A stretch of DNA of 64,000 bases from Cylindrobasidium torrendii FP15055 ss-10 (GCA_000934385.1 KN880531.1:20928-84927); one strand, 5' to 3'. Positions 33,281 to 44,879 are shown, counted from the first letter of the stretch. Program-made: numbers and translations. Notes: generated by a model from the letters alone, not told the origin.

Positions 33281-33608
33281 TTAGTGAAACCCCTCGATCA
33301 AGTTGAATAGACGGTCACCCCGAATGTTCACCTGGAGTTGTCATCTTCACAGCAACGGTTTGCCAAATGTGTTGCAAGAAGCGTCCGCAGGGATGAAAAC
33401 CTACCTTCTGAGCTTCGAAAACAGTACTGAGCGAGCGATGATATTCAGGCGTCCATGTATGGATTTCCGGAGACCGATTGAATACTGGCGTTTTGATGGT
33501 GGTGGGCAAATTGGTAAGTAGCAATAATCCAGTTTGATTGCACGGTGGCCTTGTCGGATATCCGCATATGCATATTTCGCGTATACACATGGGACAAACT
33601 CGCAGCAT
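33281..33608 (-). CDS. Possible small spliced ORF just downstream of the CYSTM gene
   Basis: A frame on the minus strand (33608-33405) with coding-like composition (SPEIHTWTPEYHRSLSTVFE) meets a GTAGGT donor and resumes after a CCAG acceptor at 33331 to a stop at 33281; 84 aa in total. No family recognised. It lies only 42 bp past the CYSTM stop on the same strand, so it may be a spliced 3' UTR, a gene relic, or chance. Confidence 0.3.
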
Positions 33609-33650
33609 GAAATGGTACAACAGGTATGGAGGTAGACATTCGCGCCGAAT

Positions 33651-34409
33651 TTAAAGTAGTGCTGGAACCTAGTCAGTCTCTTGCTTGGATGCAGAGGGTG
33701 GGAAATTGATGAAGTCGAGGACAGCATAGTTTGGGTAGAATCTAGATCATCTGAAATGGATTTTGACATACCGTCCATGCAGCAGAAACAGCACGCGCCA
33801 GCCAGTAGTGCGCCACAGCATCCCGACGAACCACTATCCTTCTCTTGTTGTCTGCAGAGCGGTTAGAGTCGTGTTTTCGGCTGGTCCAAGAATGTGTCGT
33901 GGTCTATTGGGAGAGAACAGGATAGACTGTGGAAAGAATACACACACGACGACCATCTGAGGCTGCTGCTGATATTGTCCTTGTTGCTGGTATTGCCCCG
34001 GCGGCGGGCCCCATTGTCCCTGTTGCTGCCCGCCCCATTGCCCCTGTTGCTGCCCGCCGTACTGTCCACCATACTGGTCTTGGGGAGGGCCACCATACTG
34101 GGGCTGCCCATTGTATCCCTGATACGACTGCTGGGGTTGCTGTGATGAGGGTTTAGCGTTGTCGTTCTAGGGAATGGAAAGAAAGGACGAAGGTAGGTTG
34201 CGTCGAGCAAGGAGTTCAGTGACAACAGTCATGGAATGAATGGAATTTTGGGAGAAGAGCGACAGCAGGAGTACGCACCTGTGGATAGTACCCTCCCTGG
34301 CCCTTATCATGGTCGGGCGGTGGACCTACACGCCCAGAACGATTCAGCTTCTCAAATGCGGGGGAAAGATGCGGGGTAGAGCAGGACCTTGTGGTGGATA
34401 GTACGACAT
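33651..34409 (-). CDS. CYSTM-type Gln/Pro-rich small membrane protein, copy 1
   Basis: Exons 34409-34388, 34325-34279, 34139-33946, 33851-33772, 33661-33651; 117 aa. Starts MSYYPPQGPPPDHDKGQGG, continues with Gln/Gly/Tyr/Pro repeats (QQQGQWGG twice), and ends in a Cys-rich membrane segment, CCGALLAGACCFCCMDALL, the hallmark of the CYSTM superfamily of small tail-anchored stress-linked proteins. The last exon codes three residues and a stop; it was placed by comparison with the paralogue at 38147-38801, whose first two exons are the same 22 and 47 nt. Introns 2 and 3 are longer (139 and 94 nt) than usual here. Confidence 0.8.
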
Positions 34410-34671
34410 GGTGGTGTAAAGCAAAGTTTGTGAGTTTCGGCAAACACCTGCCGGCACGGTCACACGCAACGTCCAAGCTGGCTCGGCATGCCACGCCCTG
34501 CCACGCCTCGAGGACACCGGCCGCCAGGTTCTCCAGAGTTGGGGATGCTTCATGCAGCGATAAACAACGGGAAATCATCATGGGGAGGTCGTAGATCATT
34601 ATGGTGGTAAAGCAACAAGCAGATAAATGCTACAACAAATCCTCACTACTGCATACATACATAGGCGTGTC

Positions 34672-36104
34672 CTACTTAAGCCGGAGTCCTATCCCTAGTC
34701 CAAGGCAAAATCCTCCCAGAATTGATATTCTTACGTTCCAGTCTCTGAAGAACGCAAAGATGGAGCGCTTCGCGGGGCCAAGCAACGATAGCGCAAACAT
34801 CACCATTGAGGTAAAGTGCAAGGGGTCGAAGCCAGCTTCGTAGCACGCCCTGCCCTCCTGGCTCTCCGCCGAATTTGGTGTGTCCTCTTTGAGCCGTTTG
34901 GCCACATCATACGACAAATAATCCGCCCAATCCTTCTCTGTCCAGTGCAAATGTCGGACGCTCTCTGTTCTTTGTCGTCGAGCCCGTATGCCCTCGGTAA
35001 GGTGCGAGACCTCTCGCCAGCGGAAGAAGCGGTCGGCAGCTTCCCCGCGAATACTCGATATGACCTCAGGATTGCGAAATAATCCATATCGAAGCGAAAT
35101 TGGTGATGGAGGTTTGAACGCCGAGAGCGTCGCGTCGTTGATATCGTCTGGGATGCGCGGAAGGGCAATTATAGGGATGTAAGATGATAGCTCTTCCACA
35201 ATGGTTCGTTCGAAGTTTGTCGGGCCTGTCCCAAAGGTAAGTGACAAAGCAAGCGGGTTGAGCTAAGACACGCACTAGATGGCATCAAAAGCACCAGCGC
35301 ACTGTACAGCGGGGTGAAGGGCGACGATAGCAAGTTCGCAGCTGGACCAGATGGATCACACGAAGGGTCTAGGACCTCGGTTATCGCCTGGAATGGTGTC
35401 TGTACCAAATATTTGACATGTGCCACGACCTCAGAAGCCTGAATGAAATCAGCCTGGAGAACACGATGCAGTATCCCCGGACGCACCGAGTCGTTAGGAT
35501 CCCCTCCTAGTTCGTGTATCTCCACATTGCGCGACGGCTCGAAATGCTCCAGGCCGTGCATATCTCGGCGGTCGATCCAGTCTGTAGAAGCGCGTCTCAC
35601 GCGCCCCAATTCGGCGGTCTGCCATTCTCCAGCGTCCACAATCTCGTCGTTCTCGTCCAGGAGAAGCTTGGATAGAAAGTCTTTTCCGCCGACAACAAGT
35701 AGCCGAAGTTCACCGAGCGTCTTGCCATATGGTGTGGGCTGACGAAGGGCATCCGGTAACGCTAAGGACGGGATAAGCAACCCCTGTGTATCATCCCGAG
35801 TATGCTCAGAATGTGGTTGAGAGTGGTGTGGACTGTCTGGCGCAGAGCTGTGGAAGAACGAGGACGAGACGGATGGGAATGAGGAAACTGAGTCCGATGA
35901 CGGGCTGTCCAGCGACGAATGTGGTGAGCCGGGCTCAGATGTGCCAGACGCTTCGGCGTGGCTGAACGCGCTTGAGGGAATCGGGATGTGGAGGCTGCGA
36001 ATAGTGGAGGCGCTTGTGCTTATTTCTGATTCATGCATCGTCGCGGCAGATGGTGGTAAGAGGATAACATTGGCAAGGCTCGTCATCCCCAGATCTAAAT
36101 ACAT
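34672..36104 (-). CDS. Unknown conserved-looking protein with a degenerate GTPase-like start and a C-terminal membrane segment
   Basis: Exons 36104-35276 and 35225-34672, 460 aa. Ser/Pro-rich N-terminus, then ELRLLVVGGKDFLSKLLL near residue 135-150, which resembles the beta1/P-loop/helix1 of small GTPases but lacks the GxxxxGK[ST] pattern. A mixed alpha/beta region with TPFQAITEVLD and PTNFERTIVEEL follows, then a helical part, and a hydrophobic C-terminus (ISILGGFCLGLGIGLRLK) that probably anchors it. The splice joins LLMPSS to PTNFERT in phase. I do not recognise a family. A GTP-binding ancestry is speculation. The first in-frame ATG is at 36104. Confidence 0.75.
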
Positions 36105-37024
36105 CGAATCTCGGCCCACGTGTTGATCGGGGTATCATGAGATAAGATGGATTGGGGAGACGCCGATCGTTGATAACGAGTGTGTAATAACGCCTGCAGG
36201 CTGCTGGTCTAGAGCATGCGTTCGACATGAGTTGTTTGCGAATCAAAACCTATCTCACAATAAAGGAAGGAATTCGCCTACATTTGACTGCTACAGTACC
36301 CTGTTTGCGGCGCGAATGCTGCGGACCTAGGCCACTCAGAATGCCCTATTACTTTACTGCAACTCTACTGCTCGAGAGCCATGTAATGAAACGGCACTAC
36401 GGGCAAGGGTACGTAGGCGGACTTCTGGGTGCTGTCTCGACGCGGGAAAAGAGTAACATCGAAGCATACGGGCTCTCGGTTCGCAATAGAAACTGAGCGA
36501 CCGAATCGCAGTGCCTCAGTTGAACACTACACGGTAAGTATATCAATGGATTTCCCAGCGTCAAATAGGAGCAGGAAGTCAGCCTGATTCAGGTGTATCT
36601 TCCGCGAAGTCTGGCGCAGACGACGACCCTGTTGGATCACGAGCTGCGTGAAAGGGAGTCCTCTGCTCCTCCAATTGTTCTGACCGATAAATTCATCTCT
36701 ATTGAGCTGTCATCAGGTCAATCTTCTAGCTTCAATGCATTTGTGCAGTCGGTTGCCAGAAGGATGGTACATCAGAGGAAGCCAGGTTTCGTCCAGGTGC
36801 ATCAAGTCAACGATGGTAGGCGGCGAGTGTTGCAGTCCACAGGACGAGCGTGTACTTCTCGAGGCCGCACATCTCCTGGAGTACTATGCAATCGTATCGC
36901 AAGGGTATGTTTTGCGTATTGCTGCAGCAAATACCGCACGGCTGATATGTCATTACAGATACATTTTATACAACACTACAAGAGATGAGCTGATATTTCC
37001 AACACGCTGGATGGACACTCACCA
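36105..37024. other. Intergenic, nothing supported
   Basis: About 920 bp between the divergent-looking flanks of two minus-strand genes. Fragments on the plus strand look weakly coding (for example CCSPQDERVLLEAAHLLEYY near 36830-36890) but no start, splice chain or family could be established. Confidence 0.45.
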
Positions 37025-37844
37025 CTATGAGTCCGCGGCCTTCTTCTTCTTGTCTTCCACTAATTGCACATTGTCTGCTGGTATGTCCTTGAGGAGCCCA
37101 ACGCCATCTTCTATCATCTCGAGCACCTCATCGCTAACGTCTCCCTGCACAACGATTTCGTCTTGGCCCTGCGGATTTTTCGTCACCGACGCGCCTGTCG
37201 CGAACTTGCTCGCCAGCTGCTTCGCAACCTTCTTCAAATCCACGCCGAATGCTTCTAATCCATGAATGGCGGTGACATGTTTTCGCTTATTGCGCTCAAT
37301 GCGCTTGATGGTGATCTTCCGACATTATTGAGTATGGCAGTGAAGGAATTGAGGATGAACGCACCTGAGACGACATTTTCTTCTTCATCGCCAGATCGGC
37401 CTTCGCCTCTGCCTTCGCCTCCTTCTTGGCTGTGTCCTTCTCCAACTTCTTCTGAGCGTCCAAGCTAAGTGTACCTATCTTTGCCTGCAATGCCTCTGCA
37501 AGTCGTTAGCGTCCACAAGTAGTCACAGCCGTTGGTGCACGACGCACCTTCTGAGTAGTATTTCGAAAACAAATCTGGATGCTCCTCATTCAACCATTCT
37601 TTGCACCTTGTTATCCGTTCGCCGAACTCGCAATACTCCACGGGGAACGAGCATACTGTACGGGCCGTGTATCAATGTTCCGCGTACCGTCTTTCGCGAG
37701 CAGCGCACCTCCGCAATATAGCACTTGTGCCGGTGGTGTCGGCTCTTTGGCTGGGGGTGCATCGGCGGCAGCGGAAGCGGGAGCCTCCTCTACTGATGGC
37801 GGGTCGCCCTGGCGTTCTGATTTCTTGTTCCTCTTGGGCGCCAT
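37025..37844 (-). CDS. TMA22: Translation machinery-associated protein 22 (DENR / Tma22)
   Basis: Exons 37844-37709, 37655-37548, 37495-37365, 37315-37025; 221 aa. N-terminal Cys-rich segment VLYCGVCSFPVEYCEFG, a helical linker rich in Lys/Ala, and a C-terminal SUI1/eIF1 domain (ITIKRIERNKRKHVTAIHGL, then FGVDLKKVAKQLASKFATG and QGQDEIVVQGDV). DENR/Tma22 pairs with MCT-1/Tma20 on the 40S subunit and promotes recycling of deacylated tRNA and reinitiation. All expected blocks are present. The acidic/Ala-rich N-terminal extension is typical of fungi. Cytosolic. Confidence 0.95.
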
Positions 37845-38102
37845 TGTGATGGAGAGACGGATCATCATCCAGCTACTTGCTGGATTCGGCCATCTCCGAA
37901 TGTTGATTGCAGGCGATCGAATGCTTTCTTAAGTCTAAAGGACAATATTAAAAAAGGGAATGGTTCTTCCTTAATGCAAGCTATAGGACTCAAAAGCAGG
38001 AAAATTGAAATCGACATGTACATGCGCTAAAATGGCGCGAAGCGAAGCTGGGTAATCGCAGTCTCTACCGCTGCCACTACCGAGTTTCCGTTGCTAGCAC
38101 CA

Positions 38103-38110
38103 TATATAAA
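38103..38110 (+). promoter_or_regulatory. TATA box of CYSTM copy 2
   Basis: TATATAAA, 37 bp upstream of the ATG at 38147, so the leader must be very short. Confidence 0.7.
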
Positions 38111-38146
38111 GGCGCACGGGCACACTCTTGGGCTCCTGGTCCAGCC

Positions 38147-38801
38147 ATGTCGTACAAGCCGCCAGAAGGTAGCATCCATGGAGTTCCTCAATTACTATCA
38201 TATAATAACACTGACACCCCGTAGGTCCTCCGCCTCAAATGAGCCAGAACCAGGGAGGTTACTTTCCACAGGTTGGCCCATCCGCTGTTAAATATTCCCT
38301 TTCGTTTATAATGCACAGCAACCACCACAATCCTATCAGGGCTACGAGTATGGCGGCGGCGGGCCTGCACCTGCGCCTTATGCGCAACCGTACTCTCAGT
38401 ATAGCTCTGGACCATACGGTCCCCCGCCCACCCAAGGATACTACCCCCAGCAGCACCCGCCCCAGACTGTTTACGTGTGAGTCAACCGTCCTCGGGCACG
38501 ACATTGTCCTGGGTGGTTAATCGAGTGTTGCAGTTCACAAGGACCGAGTAATTCTGCGGGTATGGAGGCGAGCTGCTGTGCTGCATGGTAAGACAACCTC
38601 ATCTACCCTATGTACTAGCGGGTAGCTGACGACGTCTTATGCTACAGTTTGGCCGGTAAGGATGCCCTAATAGGATTGAAAGTGAGTATCTTGAGTTTGA
38701 TTGGAAACCTCGACTTACACGAAGACCACAGGTACTTCCAAGCATGACTGACTGATATTTCAGGATGCTTGGCGTTCGCGTGCCTCGATGCTATATTTTG
38801 A
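38147..38801 (+). CDS. CYSTM-type Gln/Pro-rich small membrane protein, copy 2
   Basis: Exons 38147-38168, 38225-38271, 38319-38476, 38534-38587, 38648-38655, 38764-38801; 108 aa. Starts MSYKPPEGPPPQMSQNQGG, then Tyr/Pro/Gln-rich repeats, and a C-terminal CYSTM segment with SCCAACLAGCLAFACLDAIF. The fifth exon has only 8 nt and the intron after it is 108 nt, close in length to the last intron of copy 1 (110 nt). The conserved exon 1 and 2 lengths and phases show a duplication followed by inversion. CYSTM proteins are small membrane-associated factors tied to stress responses; the role here is unknown. The 8-nt exon is the least certain part. Confidence 0.78.
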
Positions 38802-39056
38802 AGGCGATTTGAAGGGGAAACTGATTCGGCAGCTACATTCGGAGGTGTACTATTACGGGGGTCAAATTTCGCTTTTATGTTCACGAATTCTTCATTCTTC
38901 TGTATAAGCAAGTGATTTTCATGTCGTTGTGTGACCTGTCTTTGAGTTGACGTGGTGGAGGTCAAGAACAACGCCAATCGGACCGCGTTCCCGTGTTCGC
39001 TGGGGTGCTCGATCGCGCCTATTCTGTCTCCGTCATGCTGGAAACACAAATGCAGA

Positions 39057-40719
39057 ATGCTGGACTTACCGTTGGACCTCCTCCCGTCAATCCTGGAGCA
39101 CTTTGAACATCCGCGACATCTGTACACGGCTTGTCTCGTAAACAAGGACTTCTATAACTCTGCTATCCCTGAGCTCTACGGCCAGATAATAGTGTACCAT
39201 TGGCACAAACAGATACAAGTCAAGGTACGCGTCCTGATTTTGAAAGAGAGCTTTGAGTGGACGAAAACACCAGAGACACTTGCTCATGTCTTCCAGGTCA
39301 TCAAACTATTCAGGACACTCGCGAGTAGTCCAGTACTGGCGAGACATGTCTTCAGGTTAGGTCAGTATTTTGCCACCAGTCACAAAACCCGCTAATACAT
39401 GCGCAGCCATCCATGCATTTCCAAGATCACTTCCACTGGACGAGCTCGACGTGATGAATATCGTTGCCAGCGCCGTCAAGAACTGCGTCAATCTCAAAGT
39501 ATGCGCCTGGACGCGTGATGGCTCTCTCACCTCCGATGTCCTGCGCTCTCTCGGTGGTCTGCATCATTTGAGAAAGCTGGAAATCAACGGACACGACCAA
39601 GGAAATTTTCAAGCGCGCCTCCTCCTACAACTCACTCGCTTGAATACGATTACCATCATCATGCCGAGTGCAGCGGTCATTGCACTTCTACCAGAGTGGT
39701 TTGAGGCCCTGGCGGAGAACTTGACGGGATTGACACTGATTTGCAAAGTGCGTGAATAGTTCTGCTTGTGAGTACCTGTTGAACTGACAGCTAAGATAGT
39801 CAACGTCGTTGGTCAACAATGATGTCCTCGGACGTCTGGCACCCCACCTCCGGCATCTACAATCACTTTACCTCGTTGGATGCCCCAAAGTTACACATAG
39901 TGGCTTGTGGAAAGTGCTTAAGAACAACGAGGCAGGTCTGCGTAGTCTTGGACTGGAAGGTATCACCTCGCGATTCGTATGTCCACACGATTCGTGCAAT
40001 CGGACAGAGTCTAACCTCCTGAAGGACATAGGCCATTTGGTAGCACTCACTTCAGCATCAAATGTTCTTCATACTCTGCGGTCTTTTACGGTCACGGTCA
40101 ACCACCAGACACCGTTGGAGCAATGGACACAGGACATCTTCGATCTCCTTCTCGCATCTCCGCTTGAAGTCTTCCAGATTTACTCGAGCGGTCCAGTGTT
40201 AGAGTCCCCGCCTACCGTCGACCTATGGAAACGGATTGTATCGGTGCATGGTAAGCGCCTCCGGCGGTTTTCTGTTCATCGCATGTTGATTGGGATGGAG
40301 TCCATCGATGATATCTGTCGACGGTGCCCGAACTTGAAGGAGCTCTTCATTGTCGTGGAACATCAGTCTTTGGTACGTTCTTCCTTCGTTTCTCTCACTT
40401 GACGGGTGTTTGATGGTGTATACAGAAGCAACTACAGTCTATTCTACCGCTAGTCCAACGTCTAGAAGTGCTTCATATCAATTTCCCTATCGAGGCCCAG
40501 TCAGAGATGCCGATAGACGATGGTTTGCTCTCTCCAGCAGAAGCCCACGGTATCTTGGAATGTTGCCCGTCGACGCTAACGCAGCTTGGAGGAAACACTC
40601 AAGTCTGGCAAGTGGAAAGGGTCTTCGAAGGGGACGGAGGGAAAGAGATGAGGCGGCACTTGGTGCGATATAATCGACCAGACATCCCAGAGCAGTTCAT
40701 GGTCATTAGGACGGCTTGA
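39057..40719 (+). CDS. F-box/leucine-rich-repeat-like protein
   Basis: Exons 39057-39224, 39297-39360, 39407-39747, 39800-40372, 40426-40719; 479 aa. N-terminal F-box-like LPLDLLPSILEHFEHPRHL followed by ACLVNKDFYNSAIPELYG, then irregular LRRs (for example LQSLYLVGCPKVTHSGLWKV). The first intron (39225-39296) is 72 nt with no stop, so retention would add 24 residues; splicing is preferred because it keeps VKVIKLFRTLASSP contiguous, as in related mushroom proteins. Probably an SCF substrate receptor (inference). It is a third F-box-type gene in the window, not a close copy of the other two. Confidence 0.8.
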
Positions 40720-40934
40720 GAGTGAGGCTTGCCATCACAGGTTGACATTGTACTGTAAATCAATAACCCAATGAATATGCGAACTCCGTCAGCCAAATAA
40801 TGGTACTGTCTTTCAACACAGAATTTACAGCATTCCTTTGTCACTTATATATCGAAGGACATGATAAAACTGTGTGCATATATCTAGACGCGTGTGATGT
40901 ACGTTGTCACGTGCAGTCTCTGGGGAGAACCGCC

Positions 40935-42758
40935 ATGTCTAAATCCTATCAAACCCACTCCCCATTCCAAGCGAATCCATCCAACAACACGCTACCTTGG
41001 GCACCACTACCTCACAGAAATTCACGGCCAAATCCCCGTCGAAATGACCAGGTCTCATCCTCGTTGAAGCAGACGAAACAAACTACGCTGTAAGTCTTGT
41101 GATAGGCGCCTTCAGTGTTACGACTAACAGAATGGAGTCGGTTCCGCCCTCAACCAGTCTCCACACCGACCCCTCCACCTGCCGATCCCATAGCCACTGA
41201 CAGCGCCAGAGCACCCATCGAAATCATATCTCTCGCCGACGCATCCCTCCGCGTTGATTACCTTCAGACATCGGGCAAGAAAAATCGCGATAAGACACTC
41301 GTTCGAAATGTGGTCTCTCAAATCCGGAATGCAGCAGACTTTGCGAACGACGCCTCCCTTTTCGTGGACGCCTGCCATGCATGCGGACCCGAGCGATGTA
41401 TAGACCTTGTGGGGGTGGAGGGCATGGTATCAGCCTACCAAGCATTTGGCTGGGCTGCTCTGCAGAAAATGTGCGTGATTGACCAAGTTTCTCCGCAATC
41501 TCCTCACATGAACCTTTGCAGCTACAAGGATGCGTTCAAGAAGAACCCGGCGGCCAAACTTGTCCAAGAAATGTTCCCTTGCGCGGTCGACCAACAAGAC
41601 GTAGACGTGATAATATGGTGTTGCAATTGTATCAACGATGGTGGACTGGCATTGCGCGCACTCATGGACAAGGAGGCGAAGAACTGGATATCCCTGCTTC
41701 CGGAGGACTATCTGGAAAAGACGTTAGCGTTCATTTGCCTCAGTATGCCAATTACTGACGTCCGTAGGCTTTTACCTCGCTTGCTCAAGCTTATTCATCC
41801 GTTCACTGATGTAAAAGCCCTTGGTTGGTTCGCCATCTTAGACGCCGTTGGTGCACGGTGTCCAAATCCTCAATTTCTTCAACCATACCTATGCAGTCTT
41901 GCGCCATCACTGCCCATTACACATGACTCGGTTCTGTCTTTTGTAACTCTCTGCGTCAAGGCCGACGCTTTTATTGCATTGGAGAGCGGACGTCTACGAA
42001 TTACCCTTCTTGACGCAGTAGCCGCTACCCAGCTAATCCAAAAGTTGGCCTCCAAGGTGCAGAGTGAGGACTCCTTCAGTCGCACACAATGTCGAGCGGC
42101 CTTGGCACACATCTTCAAGGACGCAGCATACGTACTCATCCCTGGGGGTCAAATCCACGCCGCAGCGTTGGCGACTGCCATCCACCATACTCCTTTCCCG
42201 ATGGAAACATTCAGAGACTGGTGCGTATCGCTGCATAGCCAGTCTCGTCACTGACTGTCCCACAGCATCTGCAAGTTTATCAAGACCTACGTGCGAGAAA
42301 ACCTCGGGGCACGACCAACACCCTGGATCACCAACGAAGAGCTATACACTGCAAACTGCGGGTGTACTATCTGCGTACACCAGCTTGTCCCGTTCTTACT
42401 CGGAAACCAACGCGACATTCTTATTTCTGGCGCCCCGGACCAACTTTACCATGCAGCTCATCAGCTCGCTCGTGTGCGCTGGACGTCGCACGTCCAAGTC
42501 AACATCGTCCACAGTGATTTGCGTGGTTCGCAGTTGATGTTGTCAAAGTCCGCGGTCCTGATGCAGATGGCGCCTTGGCGCGCGCGACATGCGGAGGGGG
42601 TGAGAATACTGACAATGCTGGGAGACGAAAAGCAGCAAAGGTTGGCATTGGGTGAGGATGCAGAATGGGTGTACGGCACAATGGACGGAACGACACGGCC
42701 CCCTCCGAAGGGGGTCACGCTTGGCTTGCCCATGAAGATCATCACCCCTCGAACATGA
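40935..42758 (+). CDS. Hypothetical protein, function unknown
   Basis: Exons 40935-41089, 41138-41470, 41522-42220, 42266-42758; 559 aa. No family recognised. The disordered Ser/Thr/Pro-rich N-terminus (about 75 residues) is followed by a helical body. Cysteines cluster in CHACGPERC (near residue 140) and NCGCTICVHQL (near 425), a possible metal site. The frame is well supported: four exons join in phase, the donor at 41471 is GTGCGT and the acceptors follow CTGAC-like branches. The third intron has CTGAC 15 nt before the acceptor. It may be a basidiomycete-restricted protein. Confidence 0.75.
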
Positions 42759-42941
42759 TGCCATGAGTGACTTTTGTTTTCTCGATTCTTGTGCATAAGT
42801 TATACGTTGTATGTGTAGCTCCGTCGTTTGTTGATATCTTCGCTATATTTGATTTGGTCTGAAATGCTCAATGTTTTCATGATTCTCAGTGACCCCCCGG
42901 TACATGTCGTACCCAGAACTTCAAGTAGTGCAACAACAGGT

Positions 42942-44053
42942 TCAATGGTTTCTAATCACTGCATCTGGCTTCCCCGACTCCTTTCTAACCCGAAGCCAAT
43001 CCTCAAAACTCAGCAATCCAGGATGTTCTGTCTTGAGTTTAGGTATATCTACATGGAAACCATGGGCGGCAAGAAACTTGACGATCTTTTCAGAGCACAG
43101 AAACTGCAGAATTAGAAACTTGACGAACCTTGAACATCTTGTTCGTCATATCTGGCATCAGATTCAGCGCAATGCTAGGTACCCAAGCAACACTGGCTTT
43201 CGAACGACCATTGTAGTGAACCTACCAGACCGTCAGCGGGTTGGAACACGACAAGAATCTAGATCACCTTTCCGTATGCCTCCGCCAGCTGCGCAACAGT
43301 CACTTCATCCCCTGCTATCGATATCTCCTTGCCAGCAAAGTCTTCTGGCTTCAACAGACTTTCGACGGCGAAATAACCGACATCTTGTACTGCTACGAGT
43401 TGAATCGTCTTCTTTCCAAGGACGGTTGAGAACATTCCCAGTGTGAGGGCACGCTGGAGCCCAGCGCCCACCGCAGGGAAATTCTCCATGAATACGACGG
43501 GCCGTAGGATGGTATATGGTACGCCAGACTCCTTCAATGCGTATTCTATAGGCGCCTTTTAATCACGGTCAGCTCGCGAGTAGTAAATCAAGTGAGGGAG
43601 TTTGCCTTGGAGTCGAAATGCGGCACACCAGTTTTCTGGTCGGAACCTTCGACAGAAGCGAATACGAGATGCTTCAACCCGGCCGCTTTGGCCGCCGCCA
43701 CGAAATTCTTGCCATACTGGATCTCATTTTTTATGCCGACGCCAGCGTACGGGGTTGTCACCAAGAATGCGCGTTCAATCTTGTTGGACGTGAGTACGCT
43801 TGTTAGAGCTTTGGTGTCTTCGAGGCCGCCTTGAATAACTTCGATACCTGTCTCGAGGGTAAGCACCTTGTGTAAAATGATGAAACCTTTAATTACCAGA
43901 AGATGCCAAAGCCTTTGCGGACTTGCTGTTAGGATCTCTCGTCAAAGCTGAAAGAGAATATGGCTGGTCGGCTTGTTCACGTGCGGCAAGCAGACGGTCA
44001 ACAACTGCGCCGCCCTGTAATCCGGTCGCACCAACGATGAGAATCTTGGCCAT
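42942..44053 (-). CDS. NmrA-like NAD(P)-binding protein
   Basis: Exons 44053-43897, 43847-43606, 43555-43268, 43221-43129, 43085-42942; 307 aa. Rossmann fold with the glycine motif ILIVGATGLQGGAVV at the N-terminus, LVFASVEGSDQKTGVPHFDS mid-way and the YTILRPVVFMENF block. The family (NmrA/HSCARG) usually senses the NADPH/NADP ratio or acts as an isoflavone-reductase-like oxidoreductase; the classical SDR Tyr-xxx-Lys is absent. The second intron begins GC (gcaaac) rather than GT and has a good CTGAC branch, a GC-AG intron. The last two exons were found by extending the C-terminus to HPGLLSFEDWL, a typical NmrA ending. Confidence 0.9.
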
Positions 44054-44807
44054 TGCTTTATAGGGCAGAAGATGGATTTAGAGGATCAAAGATAAGTACT
44101 TCACTTTATACAACAGGCTCTATTCCACGCAATTATCTCAATCCAGTCTGGATGACAGAGGAATACCCGCTTGGGACGGGAATTATATTGACATTTATCA
44201 TACCTTACGTAGAATTAGGATGGTGATACCTAGCTCTCGACTTTCGCGGTCGAGCCCGTGGCCTGCGGCAACTTGTTTAGGGAGCATCAGTTTAGCTTTG
44301 TCAGCACAATGCACTTGCTCCCCAAATAGGTGAGCTGCTTCGACAAGTTGTTTGTGGGCGATCGCGAGTTGTCGACGGCAATCTCTTTCTGAATCTCTGC
44401 CTCATAGTACTTGTCAGTACCGTAACAGAATCTCGATCTGATATCGTCGTAGAAATCGTACGCGTATCATAACGAAAGGCTTGATTGTCTGGGGCATAGA
44501 CAAACTCTTGCCTTGTCGGCTTTTATAGATGCAGAGATGCTACTGTTTCCCCTAGTACGGTTGTATCGGATCGAAGACTAGCCTCTGGTGTTTGATTCTA
44601 GTCTACATTGACAAGTCCCAACTCTTTGCCCGTGGCAGGGCTTGAAAGAGCTTGGGAGTCAGCACTAGACATCTCTCAATAGGACTACTGTATACGACGG
44701 TTGCAAAGAGGCGCGGGTGATGGCTATGGATGTTACAACTTACCCAGCGCTATGAAATTCAAAAATTCCACCAAGTCGAGCTGCGCGGTATGCACGAGTG
44801 AAAAACA
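44054..44807. other. Intergenic between the NmrA gene and the tRNA
   Basis: Holds a TATA-like TATAAAG on the minus strand (about 44104-44110) that suits the NmrA gene, and a 60-codon minus-strand open stretch (44287-44466) with coding-like composition but no start or splice partner. Confidence 0.45.
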
Positions 44808-44879
44808 TTCGGATACGGGGAATTGAACCCCGGGCTATCGCGTGAGAGGCGATAATGTTAGCCACTACACCATATCCGA
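44808..44879 (-). tRNA. tRNA-Glu (anticodon CTC)
   Basis: 72 nt on the minus strand. Acceptor stem TCGGATA/TATCCGA is a perfect 7 bp. The anticodon loop CTCTCAC gives CTC, which reads GAG (Glu). The T arm is CGGGG-TTCAATT-CCCCG with an intact B box (GGTTCAATTCC). The D arm carries TGGTGTAGTGGC, the A box. No intron. The discriminator base is A. It sits 755 bp upstream of the NmrA start. Confidence 0.95.

Noticed and set aside
36702..37265. 187-codon plus-strand frame beginning with a WW-like LPEGWY
   Set aside because: Its second half is antisense to TMA22, and the WW signature stops after six residues with no second Trp/Pro.
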